A DNA stretch of 64,000 bases, taken from NCBI RefSeq assembly GCF_000427905.1, contig NZ_ATYX01000007.1:333501-397500 (forward strand), in the 5' to 3' direction. The position numbers were made by a program, and so were the translations under genes. The stretch's first letter is position 1. Each line of letters opens with the position of its first letter. This document shows positions 25,971 to 34,828 of the stretch, one piece after another. Under the pieces are notes generated by a model. That model saw only the letters and a list, made by a program, of their open reading frames with translations, did not search any database and was not told where the DNA came from. The DNA is from Thermocrispum agreste DSM 44070 (lineage in GTDB: Bacteria; Actinomycetota; Actinomycetes; Mycobacteriales; Pseudonocardiaceae).

Positions 25971-27179
25971 ATGACCATCTACGACGACGCCCGGCAACTC
26001 GAGGACGAGCTGGCAGCGTTTCGTGCGGAGTTGCACGCCGATCCCGAAATCGGCCTGCAGCTGCCGCGCACCCAGGCTCGGGTGCTGCGCGAACTCGAGC
26101 CGCTGGGACTGGAGATCTCCGTCGGCCGAGCCACCACGTCGGTCGTGGCGGTCCTGCGTGGTGGCGCGCGCGACGAACGGCAGCCTCGCGCCGTGCTCCT
26201 GCGGGCCGACATGGACGCCCTACCCGTCCGGGAACGCACCGGCCTCGACTTCGCGTCCGAGAACGGGGCCATGCACGCGTGCGGCCATGATCTGCACACC
26301 GCGTCGCTGATCGGGGCGGCACGTCTGTTGCACCACCACCGAGATCGCCTGGCCGGCGACGTGGTGTTCATGTTCCAGCCCGGCGAGGAGGGCTACGATG
26401 GCGCGGGCGTGATGGTGAACGAGGGTGTCCTGGACGCTGCGGGGTACCGGGTATGCGCGGCTTTTGCCATCCACGTGCTTTCGGCCGGGCTGCCCAACGG
26501 CGTCGTCAGCACGCGATCGGGCCCCGTGATGTCGTCCTCGCAACGGCTGCTGGTGCGGGTCGATGGCCAAGGTGGGCACGGGTCGATGCCGCATCGCGCG
26601 AAGGATCCGATCACGGCAGCCGCGGAAATGGTCACCTCGCTGCAGAGCACGGTGACCCGAAGCTTCGACGTCTTCGATCCCGTGGTGGTGACGGTCGGGC
26701 AGTTCCAAGCAGGCACCAGACACAACGTGATCCCCGATCACGCCGAGTTCGCAGCGACGCTGCGCACGTTCTCCACGGAGAACTCGGCGAAGATCCGCGC
26801 CGACTTGGAGCGGACCCTTCGTGGTGTCGCCGACGCGCACGACGTCGGGGTGGACGTTCGCTTCGAAGAGGAGACGTTGCTGACGGTCAACGACGAATTC
26901 GAAGCCGGATTCGCCGCCGACGTCGCGCGATCGGTGCTGGGTGAGCACAGCTATCGCCCGATGCCTCACCCGCTGGCGGCATCGGAGGATTTCTCCCGCG
27001 TGCTCACCCACGTGCCCGGGGCCTTCCTCACGCTGGGCGCCACGCCACCCGGAATGGACCCTGCGACGGCACCCAACAACCACAGCGCCTACGCCGTCTT
27101 CGATCCCGCGGTGCTCCCCAAGGCGGCCGCACTGTACGCGGAACTGGCGCTGAGGCGGCTCGAGCACGAGTCGGCCTGA
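25971..27179 (+). CDS. M20-family amidohydrolase (hippurate / N-acyl-amino-acid hydrolase-like)
   Basis: A 402-aa cytoplasmic metallo-amidohydrolase. It has RADMDALPVRE, ACGHDLHTASLIGAARLL (metal ligands near residues 104-109), FQPGEEGYDGAGVMV, the dimerisation/lid domain with GHGSMPHRAKDP, and the final metal region PHPLAASEDFSRVL. Relatives split hippurate, indole-acetyl-amino acids or N-acetyl amino acids into an acid and an amino acid. Beside an acyl-CoA ligase and an amino-acid permease, this suggests that an amide conjugate is the substrate of the cluster. The stop codon lies within a 20-bp tandem duplication. Confidence 0.92.
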   Translation: MTIYDDARQLEDELAAFRAELHADPEIGLQLPRTQARVLRELEPLGLEISVGRATTSVVAVLRGGARDERQPRAVLLRADMDALPVRERTGLDFASENGAMHACGHDLHTASLIGAARLLHHHRDRLAGDVVFMFQPGEEGYDGAGVMVNEGVLDAAGYRVCAAFAIHVLSAGLPNGVVSTRSGPVMSSSQRLLVRVDGQGGHGSMPHRAKDPITAAAEMVTSLQSTVTRSFDVFDPVVVTVGQFQAGTRHNVIPDHAEFAATLRTFSTENSAKIRADLERTLRGVADAHDVGVDVRFEEETLLTVNDEFEAGFAADVARSVLGEHSYRPMPHPLAASEDFSRVLTHVPGAFLTLGATPPGMDPATAPNNHSAYAVFDPAVLPKAAALYAELALRRLEHESA

Positions 27180-27209
27180 CCTCCGGGCCGTCGGCCTGAC
27201 CTCCGGGCC
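27170..27209. repeat. 20-bp tandem duplication over a stop codon
   Basis: GTCGGCCTGACCTCCGGGCC occurs twice back to back (27170-27189 and 27190-27209). The first copy contains the TGA of the amidohydrolase; the second repeats it outside the gene. Confidence 0.85.
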
Positions 27210-27261
27210 CGCTGGCCGCACTTCGGCGGCATTAATCGTCCGGCCGCTCGAGCCGGGAAGC

Positions 27262-27436
27262 GCAGCCTGCCAGGCTGCGGCCACGGCCGCGACTTGTCGG
27301 CCCGGCCGTGGCCGCTCGGGCCTTCATTGCTGGCCTGCCACCGGCGCTTCGCGCCTGCTCACCATCGCCGGCGACGGCTTCCCGGAAACAGCAGAACCTC
27401 CGGTCGCCGGCCCGAGGACAACGCCGGAGGTTCTGC
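27262..27436. terminator. Cluster of three hairpins between convergent genes
   Basis: Stem 1 is GCAGCCTG/CAGGCTGC (27262-27278). Stem 2 is a 13-bp perfect pair 27277-27289 with 27303-27315. Stem 3 is a 13-bp perfect pair 27391-27403 with 27424-27436. They fill the 321-bp gap between the convergent amidohydrolase and acyl-CoA ligase genes and should stop transcription from both sides. No gene is visible in the gap. Confidence 0.75.
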
Positions 27437-27500
27437 CGGGTGGAAGTCCGCCCGCACGGGCCGGTCGATCGACGATCGCCGAGGGCCGGCCCGGCGATCG

Positions 27501-29024
27501 TCACTGCGATGCGGTCCCCGTCCGCTCGGCCAGCAGAGCCGACCGGCGCAGCTTCCCGGCCTCGTCGCGCGGAACGCGGTCGACCAGCTCGTAGGTCTTC
27601 GGCAGCTTGTAGGACGCGAGCTGATCGCGCATGAAGGTGCGCAGCTGGTCCTCCGTGACGGACGCCCCGGTGCGGAGCTGGACGATCGCGTGCACCGCCT
27701 GGCCCCAGTCCGGGTGGGGCAGCCCGATGACCGCCGCGTCGACGACCACGGGATGCTGCAGCAGCGCCCCCTCCACTTCGGCCGGATAGATGTTCGCGCC
27801 CCCGGAGAGGATCAGGTCGACGCGCCGGTCGGCAAGGTAGAGATAGCCGTCCTCGTCGACCCGTCCGTAGTCCCCCACCGTGACGAACCCGTCCTCGGTC
27901 GACGGGGCGGCCGGGCTGCCGCGGTACTCGTAGGTCGGCTCGGCGCAGTGCGGTCGCATGTAGATCATGCCGACCTCGCCGACCGGCACTTCGCGCTGCT
28001 CGTCGTCCAGGATCCGCAGATCGCAGTTGAGCGGCCGCCCGACACTGCCCTCGTGCCGCAGCCAGTCGGTGCCGGTGATCGCGGTCGCGCCGACGGCCTC
28101 GGTGGCTCCGTACAACTCGTTGATGTGTTCCGGGCCGAGCAGATCGATCCACTGCTTCTTCAGCCACGGCGGGCACGGCGCGGCACCGTGGAACAGGGAC
28201 TCCATGCTCGACCAGTTGCGCTCGGCGATGCCATCCAGCCGGATCATCCTGGTCATCATGGTGGGCACCACGAACATCAGGTTGACGCGGTAGCGCTCGA
28301 CGCAGTCGACCGCCAGCTCCGGCCGGAAACGCTCCAGCAGCACCACGTGGTGCCCGAAGAACAAGCCCCAGTATCCCCAGCCGAACGGGGCGTTGTGGTA
28401 GAGCGGCCCGCACACCAACTGCGTCTGGTCCGGGCGGAACCCGATGGTCACGGCGACACCGTGCAGCGGATGGCCGGGAACTGTCCCGCCGACCGCACCC
28501 GGATTCCCCCACGGCAACGGGTCCACGATCAACTTCGGCACCCCGGTCGAGCCGCCGGAGCACACCGCCTTGCCCGGCTGCGGGTCGGCCAGCTGCCAGT
28601 GCCGGGCCCGCTCGGCCACGACCTCGCCCGGACTGACACAGCGGTGGTCGCGCACCGCCTCCAGGGACACCACCACGTCCGGATCAGCTAACCGGAGAAT
28701 CTGATCCCGCTCTCGCGCGGGCATGTCGGCGCGCACGGGGACCACGCACGCCCCCAGCTTCCATGCCCCGATCGTGGACAGTACGTGCTCGACCGAGTTC
28801 CGCAGCATGACAACGACCAGGCTGCGCGGTCCGATGCCGCGAGCGGCAAGACCCGCGGCGAAGTCGTCGCTGCGCCTGTCCAGTTCCGACCAGGTGAGCT
28901 GCACCGCCGGCCCGGTCTGCGGCACGAAGGTCAACGCGGGGGCGTCCGGCCGGGACGCTCCCAACTGCTTGATCTGTTCGCCGTACGACACGTAATCGTC
29001 GAACGTGAGCGCTGGTCGCCCCAT
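27501..29024 (-). CDS. AMP-dependent acyl-CoA synthetase (FadD/bile-acid-CoA-ligase-like)
   Basis: A 507-aa ANL-superfamily ligase. The ATP loop is SGGSTGVPKLI near residue 155 (an SGG variant of the common SGT). INELYGATEAVG is near 300, YGRVDEDGYLYLADR near 390, VDLILSGGANIYPAEVE near 405, and the C-terminal catalytic Lys sits in PRDEAGKLRRS. The SGG-type loop and the NAPFGW motif resemble ligases acting on bulky aromatic or alicyclic acids rather than on fatty acids. ATG 29024 has GGGAGG upstream. It is divergent from the TetR gene across 49 bp that contain operator site C. Confidence 0.9.
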   Translation of the reverse strand: MGRPALTFDDYVSYGEQIKQLGASRPDAPALTFVPQTGPAVQLTWSELDRRSDDFAAGLAARGIGPRSLVVVMLRNSVEHVLSTIGAWKLGACVVPVRADMPARERDQILRLADPDVVVSLEAVRDHRCVSPGEVVAERARHWQLADPQPGKAVCSGGSTGVPKLIVDPLPWGNPGAVGGTVPGHPLHGVAVTIGFRPDQTQLVCGPLYHNAPFGWGYWGLFFGHHVVLLERFRPELAVDCVERYRVNLMFVVPTMMTRMIRLDGIAERNWSSMESLFHGAAPCPPWLKKQWIDLLGPEHINELYGATEAVGATAITGTDWLRHEGSVGRPLNCDLRILDDEQREVPVGEVGMIYMRPHCAEPTYEYRGSPAAPSTEDGFVTVGDYGRVDEDGYLYLADRRVDLILSGGANIYPAEVEGALLQHPVVVDAAVIGLPHPDWGQAVHAIVQLRTGASVTEDQLRTFMRDQLASYKLPKTYELVDRVPRDEAGKLRRSALLAERTGTASQ

Positions 29025-29035
29025 GACGCCTCCCT

Positions 29036-29050
29036 TAGCGAGCGCTTGCT
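29036..29050. promoter_or_regulatory. TetR-type operator site C (between ligase and tetR)
   Basis: TAGCGAGCGCTTGCT has an almost perfect dyad (AGCGAGC/GCTTGCT). It occupies the middle of the 49-bp gap between the divergent acyl-CoA ligase and TetR genes, so it should control both, including autoregulation. Confidence 0.72.
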
Positions 29051-29073
29051 ATTGAACCTGATATCATTACGAA

Positions 29074-29658
29074 ATGCCTCGACCTAGCCGTGTTCACGAG
29101 ATCGTGGCCGCAGCCACCAAGCTGTTCAGCGAACGGGGTTTTCTGGGCACGTCGGTACGCGCCATCGCCGAGGCAGCGGGAATGCACTCCGGCGGGCTGT
29201 ATTCCCATTTCCCCTCCAAAGAGGCGTTGCTGTACCACATCGTCAGCGAGACGCTGCAGCGCCAGCTGGATGCGGTCGCGGAAGTCTGCAGGAGCGACCT
29301 CGACCCGGCCGCCAAGTTCCGCGCCGCCTTTCTCACCCACGTATCGACCAACTTCGAGATCGGTGGCGCATCGACCGCTCGGCTGTTCCTGCTCGACTGG
29401 CGATATCTGACCGGCAAGGAACTCGAGCACGTGCTCCAGTTGCGGCGCGCATACGAAAAGCTGTGGGACGATTTGCTGGAGGAAGGCGTCGCGGCCGGTG
29501 TTTTCCGGAAAGACATGGACACGCACATGACCCGCCTGGTGCCGATCTCGGTGGCGAACTGGGCGATCATGTGGTTCGACCCGAACGGTCCGCGCTCGGT
29601 GGAAGAAGTCTTCGGCAAAGTGGCGGACGAAATGTTGCAAGGATTTCTCGCCCGCTGA
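29074..29658 (+). CDS. TetR/AcrR-family repressor of the catabolic cluster
   Basis: A 194-aa regulator. The N-terminal HTH is typical (IVAAATKLFSERGFLGTSVRAIAEAAGMHSG, then LYSHFPSKEALLYHIV). The C-terminal part is a helical ligand-binding domain of the kind found in regulators of acyl-CoA metabolism. It sits inside the cluster whose promoters carry five related 15-bp motifs, and one motif overlaps its own promoter, so it is the obvious candidate to bind them. A CoA thioester or the free acid is the likely inducer; that is inference. Confidence 0.93.
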   Translation: MPRPSRVHEIVAAATKLFSERGFLGTSVRAIAEAAGMHSGGLYSHFPSKEALLYHIVSETLQRQLDAVAEVCRSDLDPAAKFRAAFLTHVSTNFEIGGASTARLFLLDWRYLTGKELEHVLQLRRAYEKLWDDLLEEGVAAGVFRKDMDTHMTRLVPISVANWAIMWFDPNGPRSVEEVFGKVADEMLQGFLAR

Positions 29659-29680
29659 TTGTCGTCCATCGCCGAGCACC

Positions 29681-30853
29681 TCAGAAATGGTCGAACATCC
29701 ATGGGGTGCCGCAGGCGAACACAGTGCCGATCCGGTCGAGGGTGCCTGCTCGCTCGGTGTGCAGCTCGCCGAGGACTTGCGCCTCGGCAGCGCCCAGCCT
29801 GCCGGTGTACAGCGCAGCGAAGCCCCGCTCCGTGACGGCTGCTTCGGGGGCTTCCGTGGTCCACTCGGCACGGCATCGGCCGTCGCTGACAGTGAGCCGT
29901 AACGCCCGTCCCGGCGCCGTCCGGCGGACGGCCAGGACGAGCTCCACGGTCACGTCCGGGGGATACCCGCGTGCTGTCAGCGCGGCCGGGTAATCGATGA
30001 TGCGCAGCATCCACGGGTACGCCCAGTCGACGGTGGGCGGCACGTCGAAGAACATGGACAGGCCGTCGCAGGGCGAGCCGAACCAGGTCAGGTCCTCGCC
30101 CGGCGACCCGGCCCGTGCCAGCGCTCGGAGCAAGGCGTTCGCCGACGAACGAGACGTCCAGACGATCTCCCGGGCCCGCACACGATGGCGGAAGGTGAGT
30201 TCTCCCCGGGGCGCACTCGGCTGGTCCCACATGGCGTAGCCGGTGACCGCACCGTCTCTGACGGCCACCACGGCGAACGCGTCGCCCGAGCGGACCGACG
30301 GCAGGATGTGCCCCTGCCACCAGCCCGCGGAGCGCACGATGAGGCCGTTGCTCCGACGGGCGAACTCCTCGTACACCTCGGCGAGCGCGTCGACGTCCGC
30401 GGTCTCGAACCAGCGGACGGAATCGATCTCCGAGCCTGTCCGCAAGGCGGCAGGCGGGGCCACGAAACGGTAGCGATGACCCCCGACCTCGAACCCGGCG
30501 CGCCGGTAGGGCGCCAGTGCCGTCGGGACGAGCGTGGCGACGGCTGCGCCGGATCGGGCGTGGTCCGCCAGCACCGACTCCAGCAAATAGCCCATCACTC
30601 CGGCGCTGCGATGGGCCAGATCGACCATGACCGACGAGATCGCGACACCGGGAACCGGGCGGCCGCCGAACCACTGCCCCGCCGGGCGAGCCAGCATCGC
30701 TGCGACCGGCTGCCCGGCACGTTCGAGCACGTGACCGTGCGCCAGCCAGAGATCGAAGTTGATCGACGCGGAGAAACACTGGCGCCGCAGCCCGGCGACG
30801 AATCCTTCGTCCTCGGCGCGGAAACGCCGCACCACTCGCTCCTCGCTACCCAT
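29681..30853 (-). CDS. Eis-like GNAT N-acetyltransferase with SCP2-type C-terminal domain
   Basis: A 390-aa protein in the layout of Eis/MSC-family acetyltransferases. It has a first GNAT domain (VAISSVMVDLAHRSAGVMGYLLE is the acetyl-CoA-binding region, about 70-92), a second GNAT-like domain (about 165-285), and a C-terminal sterol-carrier-type domain ending in a carboxy-terminal Phe (WMFDHF). In Eis the terminal carboxylate takes part in catalysis. It is the last gene of the thiolase-DUF35-SDR operon and its start overlaps the SDR stop by 8 nt. Its role in the pathway is unclear; it may acetylate an amine product or be unrelated to catabolism. Confidence 0.85.
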   Translation of the reverse strand: MGSEERVVRRFRAEDEGFVAGLRRQCFSASINFDLWLAHGHVLERAGQPVAAMLARPAGQWFGGRPVPGVAISSVMVDLAHRSAGVMGYLLESVLADHARSGAAVATLVPTALAPYRRAGFEVGGHRYRFVAPPAALRTGSEIDSVRWFETADVDALAEVYEEFARRSNGLIVRSAGWWQGHILPSVRSGDAFAVVAVRDGAVTGYAMWDQPSAPRGELTFRHRVRAREIVWTSRSSANALLRALARAGSPGEDLTWFGSPCDGLSMFFDVPPTVDWAYPWMLRIIDYPAALTARGYPPDVTVELVLAVRRTAPGRALRLTVSDGRCRAEWTTEAPEAAVTERGFAALYTGRLGAAEAQVLGELHTERAGTLDRIGTVFACGTPWMFDHF

Positions 30854-31775
30854 CGGCCATCGCCGCCTCGTCGACGGATTCCAGGAACTCGATTGCCGTC
30901 GGCCACCGTGGCAGGTCCGCACCGACCCGGCGTTCCAGATCCGCCACCGTCCACCGGCCACTCGCGGTGAAGCGCCGCAGGACGCTCGGTGGCGCGAACA
31001 ATTGCACGGTGTTGCCCGCCACGTAGAAGACCTGCCCGGTCGCGCGGCAAGAAGGCGTCGCCAGCCAGCCGACCACCGGGGACACGTTCTCCGGCGCCCA
31101 GAAATCGAAGCCGTCGGTCGACGACGACTGGTTGACATGGACGGCGGCGGGCATGGCCGCCACCGCCAACTCGGTGCGCGCCGACGGAGCGATGGCGTTC
31201 GACCGGACGCCGATCTTGCTGCCCTCCAGCGCCAGCACCGAGGACAGCGCCACGATGCCCAGTTTGGCCGCCGTGTAGTTGCCTTGGCCGAAATTGGGCA
31301 TCAGGCCACCGATGGAGCTGGTGTGCACGATCGACGCCCGCACAGGTTCGCCGTTCTCCTTGGCGCGCTGTCGCCAATACGCCATGGCGTGTGCGGACGG
31401 CGCCGCATGTCCCTTCAGGTTCACTCGGACGACGTCGTCCCACTCCCGTTCCGACATGCGCGCCATGGTGCGGTCGCGCACGATCCCGGCGTTGTTGACC
31501 AGAACGTCCAAGCGGCCGAACCGTTCCACGCACGTCGCGATCAGGTCCCGTGCGTCGGACCAGTCGGAGATGTCACCGTGATGGCTGGCCGCCGGATACC
31601 CTTCCGCCGCGATCTCATCGGCCACTTGGTCCGCCAACCACGTGCCGTCGTCAGTGCGCCCCGTGTCGTTGACCAGCACGGCGGCGCCAAGGCTTGCGAG
31701 GTGGCGCGCATGGCATCGCCCGAGTCCCCCACCTCCGCCGGTCACGATCGCAGCAAGCCCGTCGAGAGGTTTCAT
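30846..31775 (-). CDS. Short-chain dehydrogenase/reductase (3-hydroxyacyl-CoA dehydrogenase-like)
   Basis: A 309-aa SDR. The nucleotide motif TGGGGGLGRCHA (about 12-23), NNAGI near 98, the catalytic Ser in HTSSIGG near 155 and YTAAK near 172 are all present. The length and the MaoC-less tail fit the HSD17B4-like subgroup that oxidises 3-hydroxyacyl-CoA. ATG 31775 has GGAGGCG upstream and overlaps the DUF35 stop by 4 nt. It would oxidise the beta-hydroxy intermediate made from the CoA ester formed by the ligase. Confidence 0.92.
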   Translation of the reverse strand: MKPLDGLAAIVTGGGGGLGRCHARHLASLGAAVLVNDTGRTDDGTWLADQVADEIAAEGYPAASHHGDISDWSDARDLIATCVERFGRLDVLVNNAGIVRDRTMARMSEREWDDVVRVNLKGHAAPSAHAMAYWRQRAKENGEPVRASIVHTSSIGGLMPNFGQGNYTAAKLGIVALSSVLALEGSKIGVRSNAIAPSARTELAVAAMPAAVHVNQSSSTDGFDFWAPENVSPVVGWLATPSCRATGQVFYVAGNTVQLFAPPSVLRRFTASGRWTVADLERRVGADLPRWPTAIEFLESVDEAAMADG

Positions 31776-32155
31776 GGCGCCTCCCGCCGGAACACCAGCA
31801 GCGGCCGCTCCCCCTCCTGCCGAGGGGGCGACCAGCTCGCGACAAGCCGCTCGCCGATCGCCGCGTCCTGCGGCACATGAGCCAGCACCCGTGGTCCTTC
31901 GTCCAGGTCGACCAAGCCGACGCCGTACGGCGGTGGTATGTCCGGACGGACCGGGAGGTGGACGGTGACGCACGAATACACGGTGCCCTGACCGGAGGCC
32001 TCGATCCAGGAGAGATCCCCGGAATCGCACCCCAGACAGAACGGCCGGGGATACAGCTGGTGATAGCCACAGCGTGCGCACCGCTGGACCACCAGCAGGC
32101 CGGCCGCAGCGGCGGCCCAGAACTCGCGCGTCGTGGGGTCGAGAACGTCAGTCAT
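31772..32155 (-). CDS. DUF35 OB-fold / zinc-ribbon acyl-CoA-binding protein
   Basis: A 127-aa protein with an N-terminal helix, a rubredoxin-like zinc ribbon (CARCGYHQLYPRPFCLGC, residues about 26-43) and an OB-fold (GTVYSCVTVHLP, VGLVDLDEGPRVLAHV). DUF35 proteins partner thiolase-like enzymes; the best known case is ChsH2/Ltp2 in sterol side-chain degradation, where the DUF35 domain is needed for the retro-aldolase. Its start overlaps the end of the thiolase-like gene by 8 nt, which supports a 1:1 complex. Confidence 0.92.
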   Translation of the reverse strand: MTDVLDPTTREFWAAAAAGLLVVQRCARCGYHQLYPRPFCLGCDSGDLSWIEASGQGTVYSCVTVHLPVRPDIPPPYGVGLVDLDEGPRVLAHVPQDAAIGERLVASWSPPRQEGERPLLVFRREAP

Positions 32156-33299
32156 TGGTCAGCACCACCGTCGAGCTGTAGGAGGACAGACCGCCCAGGC
32201 CGTTGACCAGAGCACGCCGCGGCACCGGGGTGACCTGACGGTCCCCCGCCTCGCCGCGTAGCTGGCGCACCGCCTCGATCACCAGGAAGATCCCGAACGC
32301 GCCGGGGTGGGCGTACGACAACCCGCCGCCCGACGTCATCGCGGGCAGCTTGCCGCCTGGCTTGAAGTGGCCGCGCGCGAACATTTCGCCGCCCTCGCCC
32401 TTCGCGCAGAACCCAAGGTCCTCCATCTGCAGGATGGGAGTGATGGTGAAGGCGTCGTACGGCTGGAACAGGTCGATGTCCTCCGGCCCGACACCTGCCA
32501 TCTCGTAGGCACGCTTGCCGGATTCCACGGCGGGTGTGCTCGTCAGATCTCGTCGCTGGTGGGCATGCCAGGTCGCGTGGCTCTCGCCCCAGCCCAGGAT
32601 GGTCACGGGCGGCCGCTTGGCGTTCCGGACCCGATCGCGCGTCGTGACGATCACCACGCCACCGCCGTCGGTGATCAAGCAGCAGTCCAGCTTCTTGATC
32701 GGCCCGCAGATGCGTTCGGAGACCATCACGTCGGCCACGGTCAACGGGTCGCGCCGCCATGCCTTGGGGTTCAGCCGCGCCCATTCCCGCGCGGTGACCG
32801 CGACCGACGCCAGCTGTTCTTCCGTGGTGCCGTGTTCGTGCATGTGCCGGGCGGTGACCAGTGCATAGTGACCGATAGGGACCGGCAGCCCGGCGGGTTG
32901 ATCGAACTGCGCGGTAAGGGACTCCGGCGGCCACGGCGCGATCACGTGCGTACGCGATCGCTTACGCAGGCTGCGTTGCCTGGAGGCGTATGCGAGCAGC
33001 GCCACGGTGCAGTGACCGGCCGCGATCGCCGCCATGGCGTGCCCGACGAACCCTTCCCACGATCCGCCGCCGAGGTCGGAGGAGTCCGCATAGCTGGGCT
33101 CGATCCCCAGGTATTCGCCCAACAGGACCGACCCTTCCTCGCCGAGATAGTTCACGAACAGCCCGTCGACGTCAGCCCTGGTCAAACCCGCTTCGTCGAG
33201 CGCAGCCATGGCGGCGAGCGCGATCATGGACGGCTCGGACTGGTCGGTGACCTTGCCGAGCGGTGTCTCGGCCACGCCCGCGATGCAGAACTCGCGCAT
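32148..33299 (-). CDS. Thiolase-like (SCP-x/Ltp2-type) lipid-transfer protein or retro-aldolase
   Basis: A 383-aa thiolase-fold protein. The usual nucleophilic Cys near residue 85 is missing: the region reads DLGGGSWEGFVGHAMAAIAAG. The second Cys near the C-terminus is replaced in NGLGGLSSYSS. The HP motif survives in SYAHPGAFGIF and the YDAFTITPILQMEDLGF segment is conserved. This pattern is that of SCP-x/Ltp2-like enzymes, which with a DUF35 partner act as retro-aldolases or non-classical thiolases. First gene of a four-gene operon, with operator site D 20 nt upstream. Confidence 0.88.
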   Translation of the reverse strand: MREFCIAGVAETPLGKVTDQSEPSMIALAAMAALDEAGLTRADVDGLFVNYLGEEGSVLLGEYLGIEPSYADSSDLGGGSWEGFVGHAMAAIAAGHCTVALLAYASRQRSLRKRSRTHVIAPWPPESLTAQFDQPAGLPVPIGHYALVTARHMHEHGTTEEQLASVAVTAREWARLNPKAWRRDPLTVADVMVSERICGPIKKLDCCLITDGGGVVIVTTRDRVRNAKRPPVTILGWGESHATWHAHQRRDLTSTPAVESGKRAYEMAGVGPEDIDLFQPYDAFTITPILQMEDLGFCAKGEGGEMFARGHFKPGGKLPAMTSGGGLSYAHPGAFGIFLVIEAVRQLRGEAGDRQVTPVPRRALVNGLGGLSSYSSTVVLTND

Positions 33300-33318
33300 G
33301 ACGTCCTTCCATCTTTCT

Positions 33319-33333
33319 TAGTGAACGCTCGCT
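33319..33333 (-). promoter_or_regulatory. TetR-type operator site D (before thiolase operon)
   Basis: TAGTGAACGCTCGCT matches the consensus at 12 of 15 positions. It lies 20 nt before the leftward thiolase-like gene, where bound protein would block RNA polymerase. Confidence 0.62.
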
Positions 33334-33352
33334 TTGTAATATTCCACGACGA

Positions 33353-34762
33353 TCATGCACTGTCAACGCGACGACGACGGGCCAACGAGAGGAACACGTA
33401 GACGACCGACACCACGACCAGCGCAAGGAGGCTCAATGCCACCTGGACGCGGGTCTCGTACTCGATGAACATCACAACGTCGATGCCCAGCAGCGCGACG
33501 CCACACAGGATCGCCAGCCACGGGTGTCCCCACATGCGGACCGGCAGTTGCGCGATCTGCTCGGCAGGCGTTCGCATCCGCATGCCGACCTGGGAAGCAC
33601 AGACGAAGCCGTAGACGATCAGCGCCAGCGCCCCAACCGAGTTCAGGACGAACGCGAACGCCTCGTCCGGAGCGAACCAGTTCACCGCCGCGCCGAGAAG
33701 CCCACCCGAACCGCTCAGCAGCACTCCTATCCACGGGACGCCGCGCGCGTTCCTGCGGTCGATCCCCGCCGGCGCGTAGCCATTGCGCGCCAACCGGAAC
33801 AACGTCTGCGAGCAGGCGTAGATGGACGCGTTGACGATCGACAGCACCGCGACGAGCAGGACAGCGTCCATGATTTGCACCGAGTACGGGATGCCGAAAC
33901 GGTCGAAGGCCGCCGCGAACGGTGACGAATCGACCGGAATCTCCGCGAACGGCAGGACGAGAAGCAGCGCGACGACGGAGCCCACGAAGAACAAGACGAT
34001 CCGGATGACCGCAAGCCGCGTGGTACGCACCACCGCGCGACCGGGGTCCTCCGACTCACGAGAAGCGATCACGGCGATCTCCGTGCCGACGAACGACAGC
34101 ACCGCGATCGCCATGCCCTGGACAACGGGGGCGATCCCGTTCGGCAACAGCGGAGCGTTCAGCAGGTTCGTCAGCCCCACCCCGGTCGACCCCGGCAACA
34201 GCCCGAGCACGTAGCCGACGGCCCCGACACCGAGCACGAGGATGGTGGCGATCTTGATGCCGGCCAGCAGAAACTCGGCCTCCCCGAATCCGCGTGCCGA
34301 ATACAGGTTCAGCCCGACGAACACCGCCATCACGCCGAGCGAGCACAGCCAGTTCGGGACACCGAGCCATCCGCCGATCACCTGGCCGGCGACGACCGCC
34401 TCGAACGCGATGATCGCAACGAACAGGTACCAGTACAGCCATCCGACGGCGAAGGCCGCCCAGCCGCCCACCCCGACGCGGGCGTAGTCGACAAACGTCC
34501 CCAGCTCAGGCCGCGCGGTGGTCATCTCACCGAGCATCAGCATGACGAAGTAGACGATGACCCCGCCGAGGAAGAAGGACAGCACGGCTCCCGCGCCCGC
34601 CGATCGCACGACTTCGCCGACCCCCACGAACAGCGAGGCGCCGATACATCCGCCGATGGCGAGCAAGGTGACGTGACGGCTCTTGAGTCGACCCTTGCGT
34701 GGAACCTCCGCCTGCAACTCCCCCCGATTCGGCACCGCAGGTTCTGACACCGCTGCTGACAT
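33353..34762 (-). CDS. APC-superfamily amino-acid permease
   Basis: A 469-aa transporter with 12 hydrophobic helices. The amino-acid-permease signature is visible at TM1 (LLAIGGCIGASLFVGVGEVV), GEMTTARPELGTFVDYARVGVG at TM3, and FVGTEIAVIASRESEDPGRAV after TM6. It fits the AAT/GABA-permease-like group that imports amino acids by proton symport. ATG 34762 has GGAGGT 6 nt upstream. Operator site E lies 67 nt before the start. It could import or export the amino acid freed by the amidohydrolase. Confidence 0.93.
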   Translation of the reverse strand: MSAAVSEPAVPNRGELQAEVPRKGRLKSRHVTLLAIGGCIGASLFVGVGEVVRSAGAGAVLSFFLGGVIVYFVMLMLGEMTTARPELGTFVDYARVGVGGWAAFAVGWLYWYLFVAIIAFEAVVAGQVIGGWLGVPNWLCSLGVMAVFVGLNLYSARGFGEAEFLLAGIKIATILVLGVGAVGYVLGLLPGSTGVGLTNLLNAPLLPNGIAPVVQGMAIAVLSFVGTEIAVIASRESEDPGRAVVRTTRLAVIRIVLFFVGSVVALLLVLPFAEIPVDSSPFAAAFDRFGIPYSVQIMDAVLLVAVLSIVNASIYACSQTLFRLARNGYAPAGIDRRNARGVPWIGVLLSGSGGLLGAAVNWFAPDEAFAFVLNSVGALALIVYGFVCASQVGMRMRTPAEQIAQLPVRMWGHPWLAILCGVALLGIDVVMFIEYETRVQVALSLLALVVVSVVYVFLSLARRRRVDSA

Positions 34763-34828
34763 CGCAAACCTCCGAATCGTGTCGGGGATCACCCCGATGC
34801 CAGCACGCTAACGTCAGACACGAAGAAA

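Noticed and set aside
32946..32963. Partial match to the TetR motif (GCGATCGCTT)
   Set aside because: Lies inside the thiolase-like coding sequence and lacks the outer GCT end.
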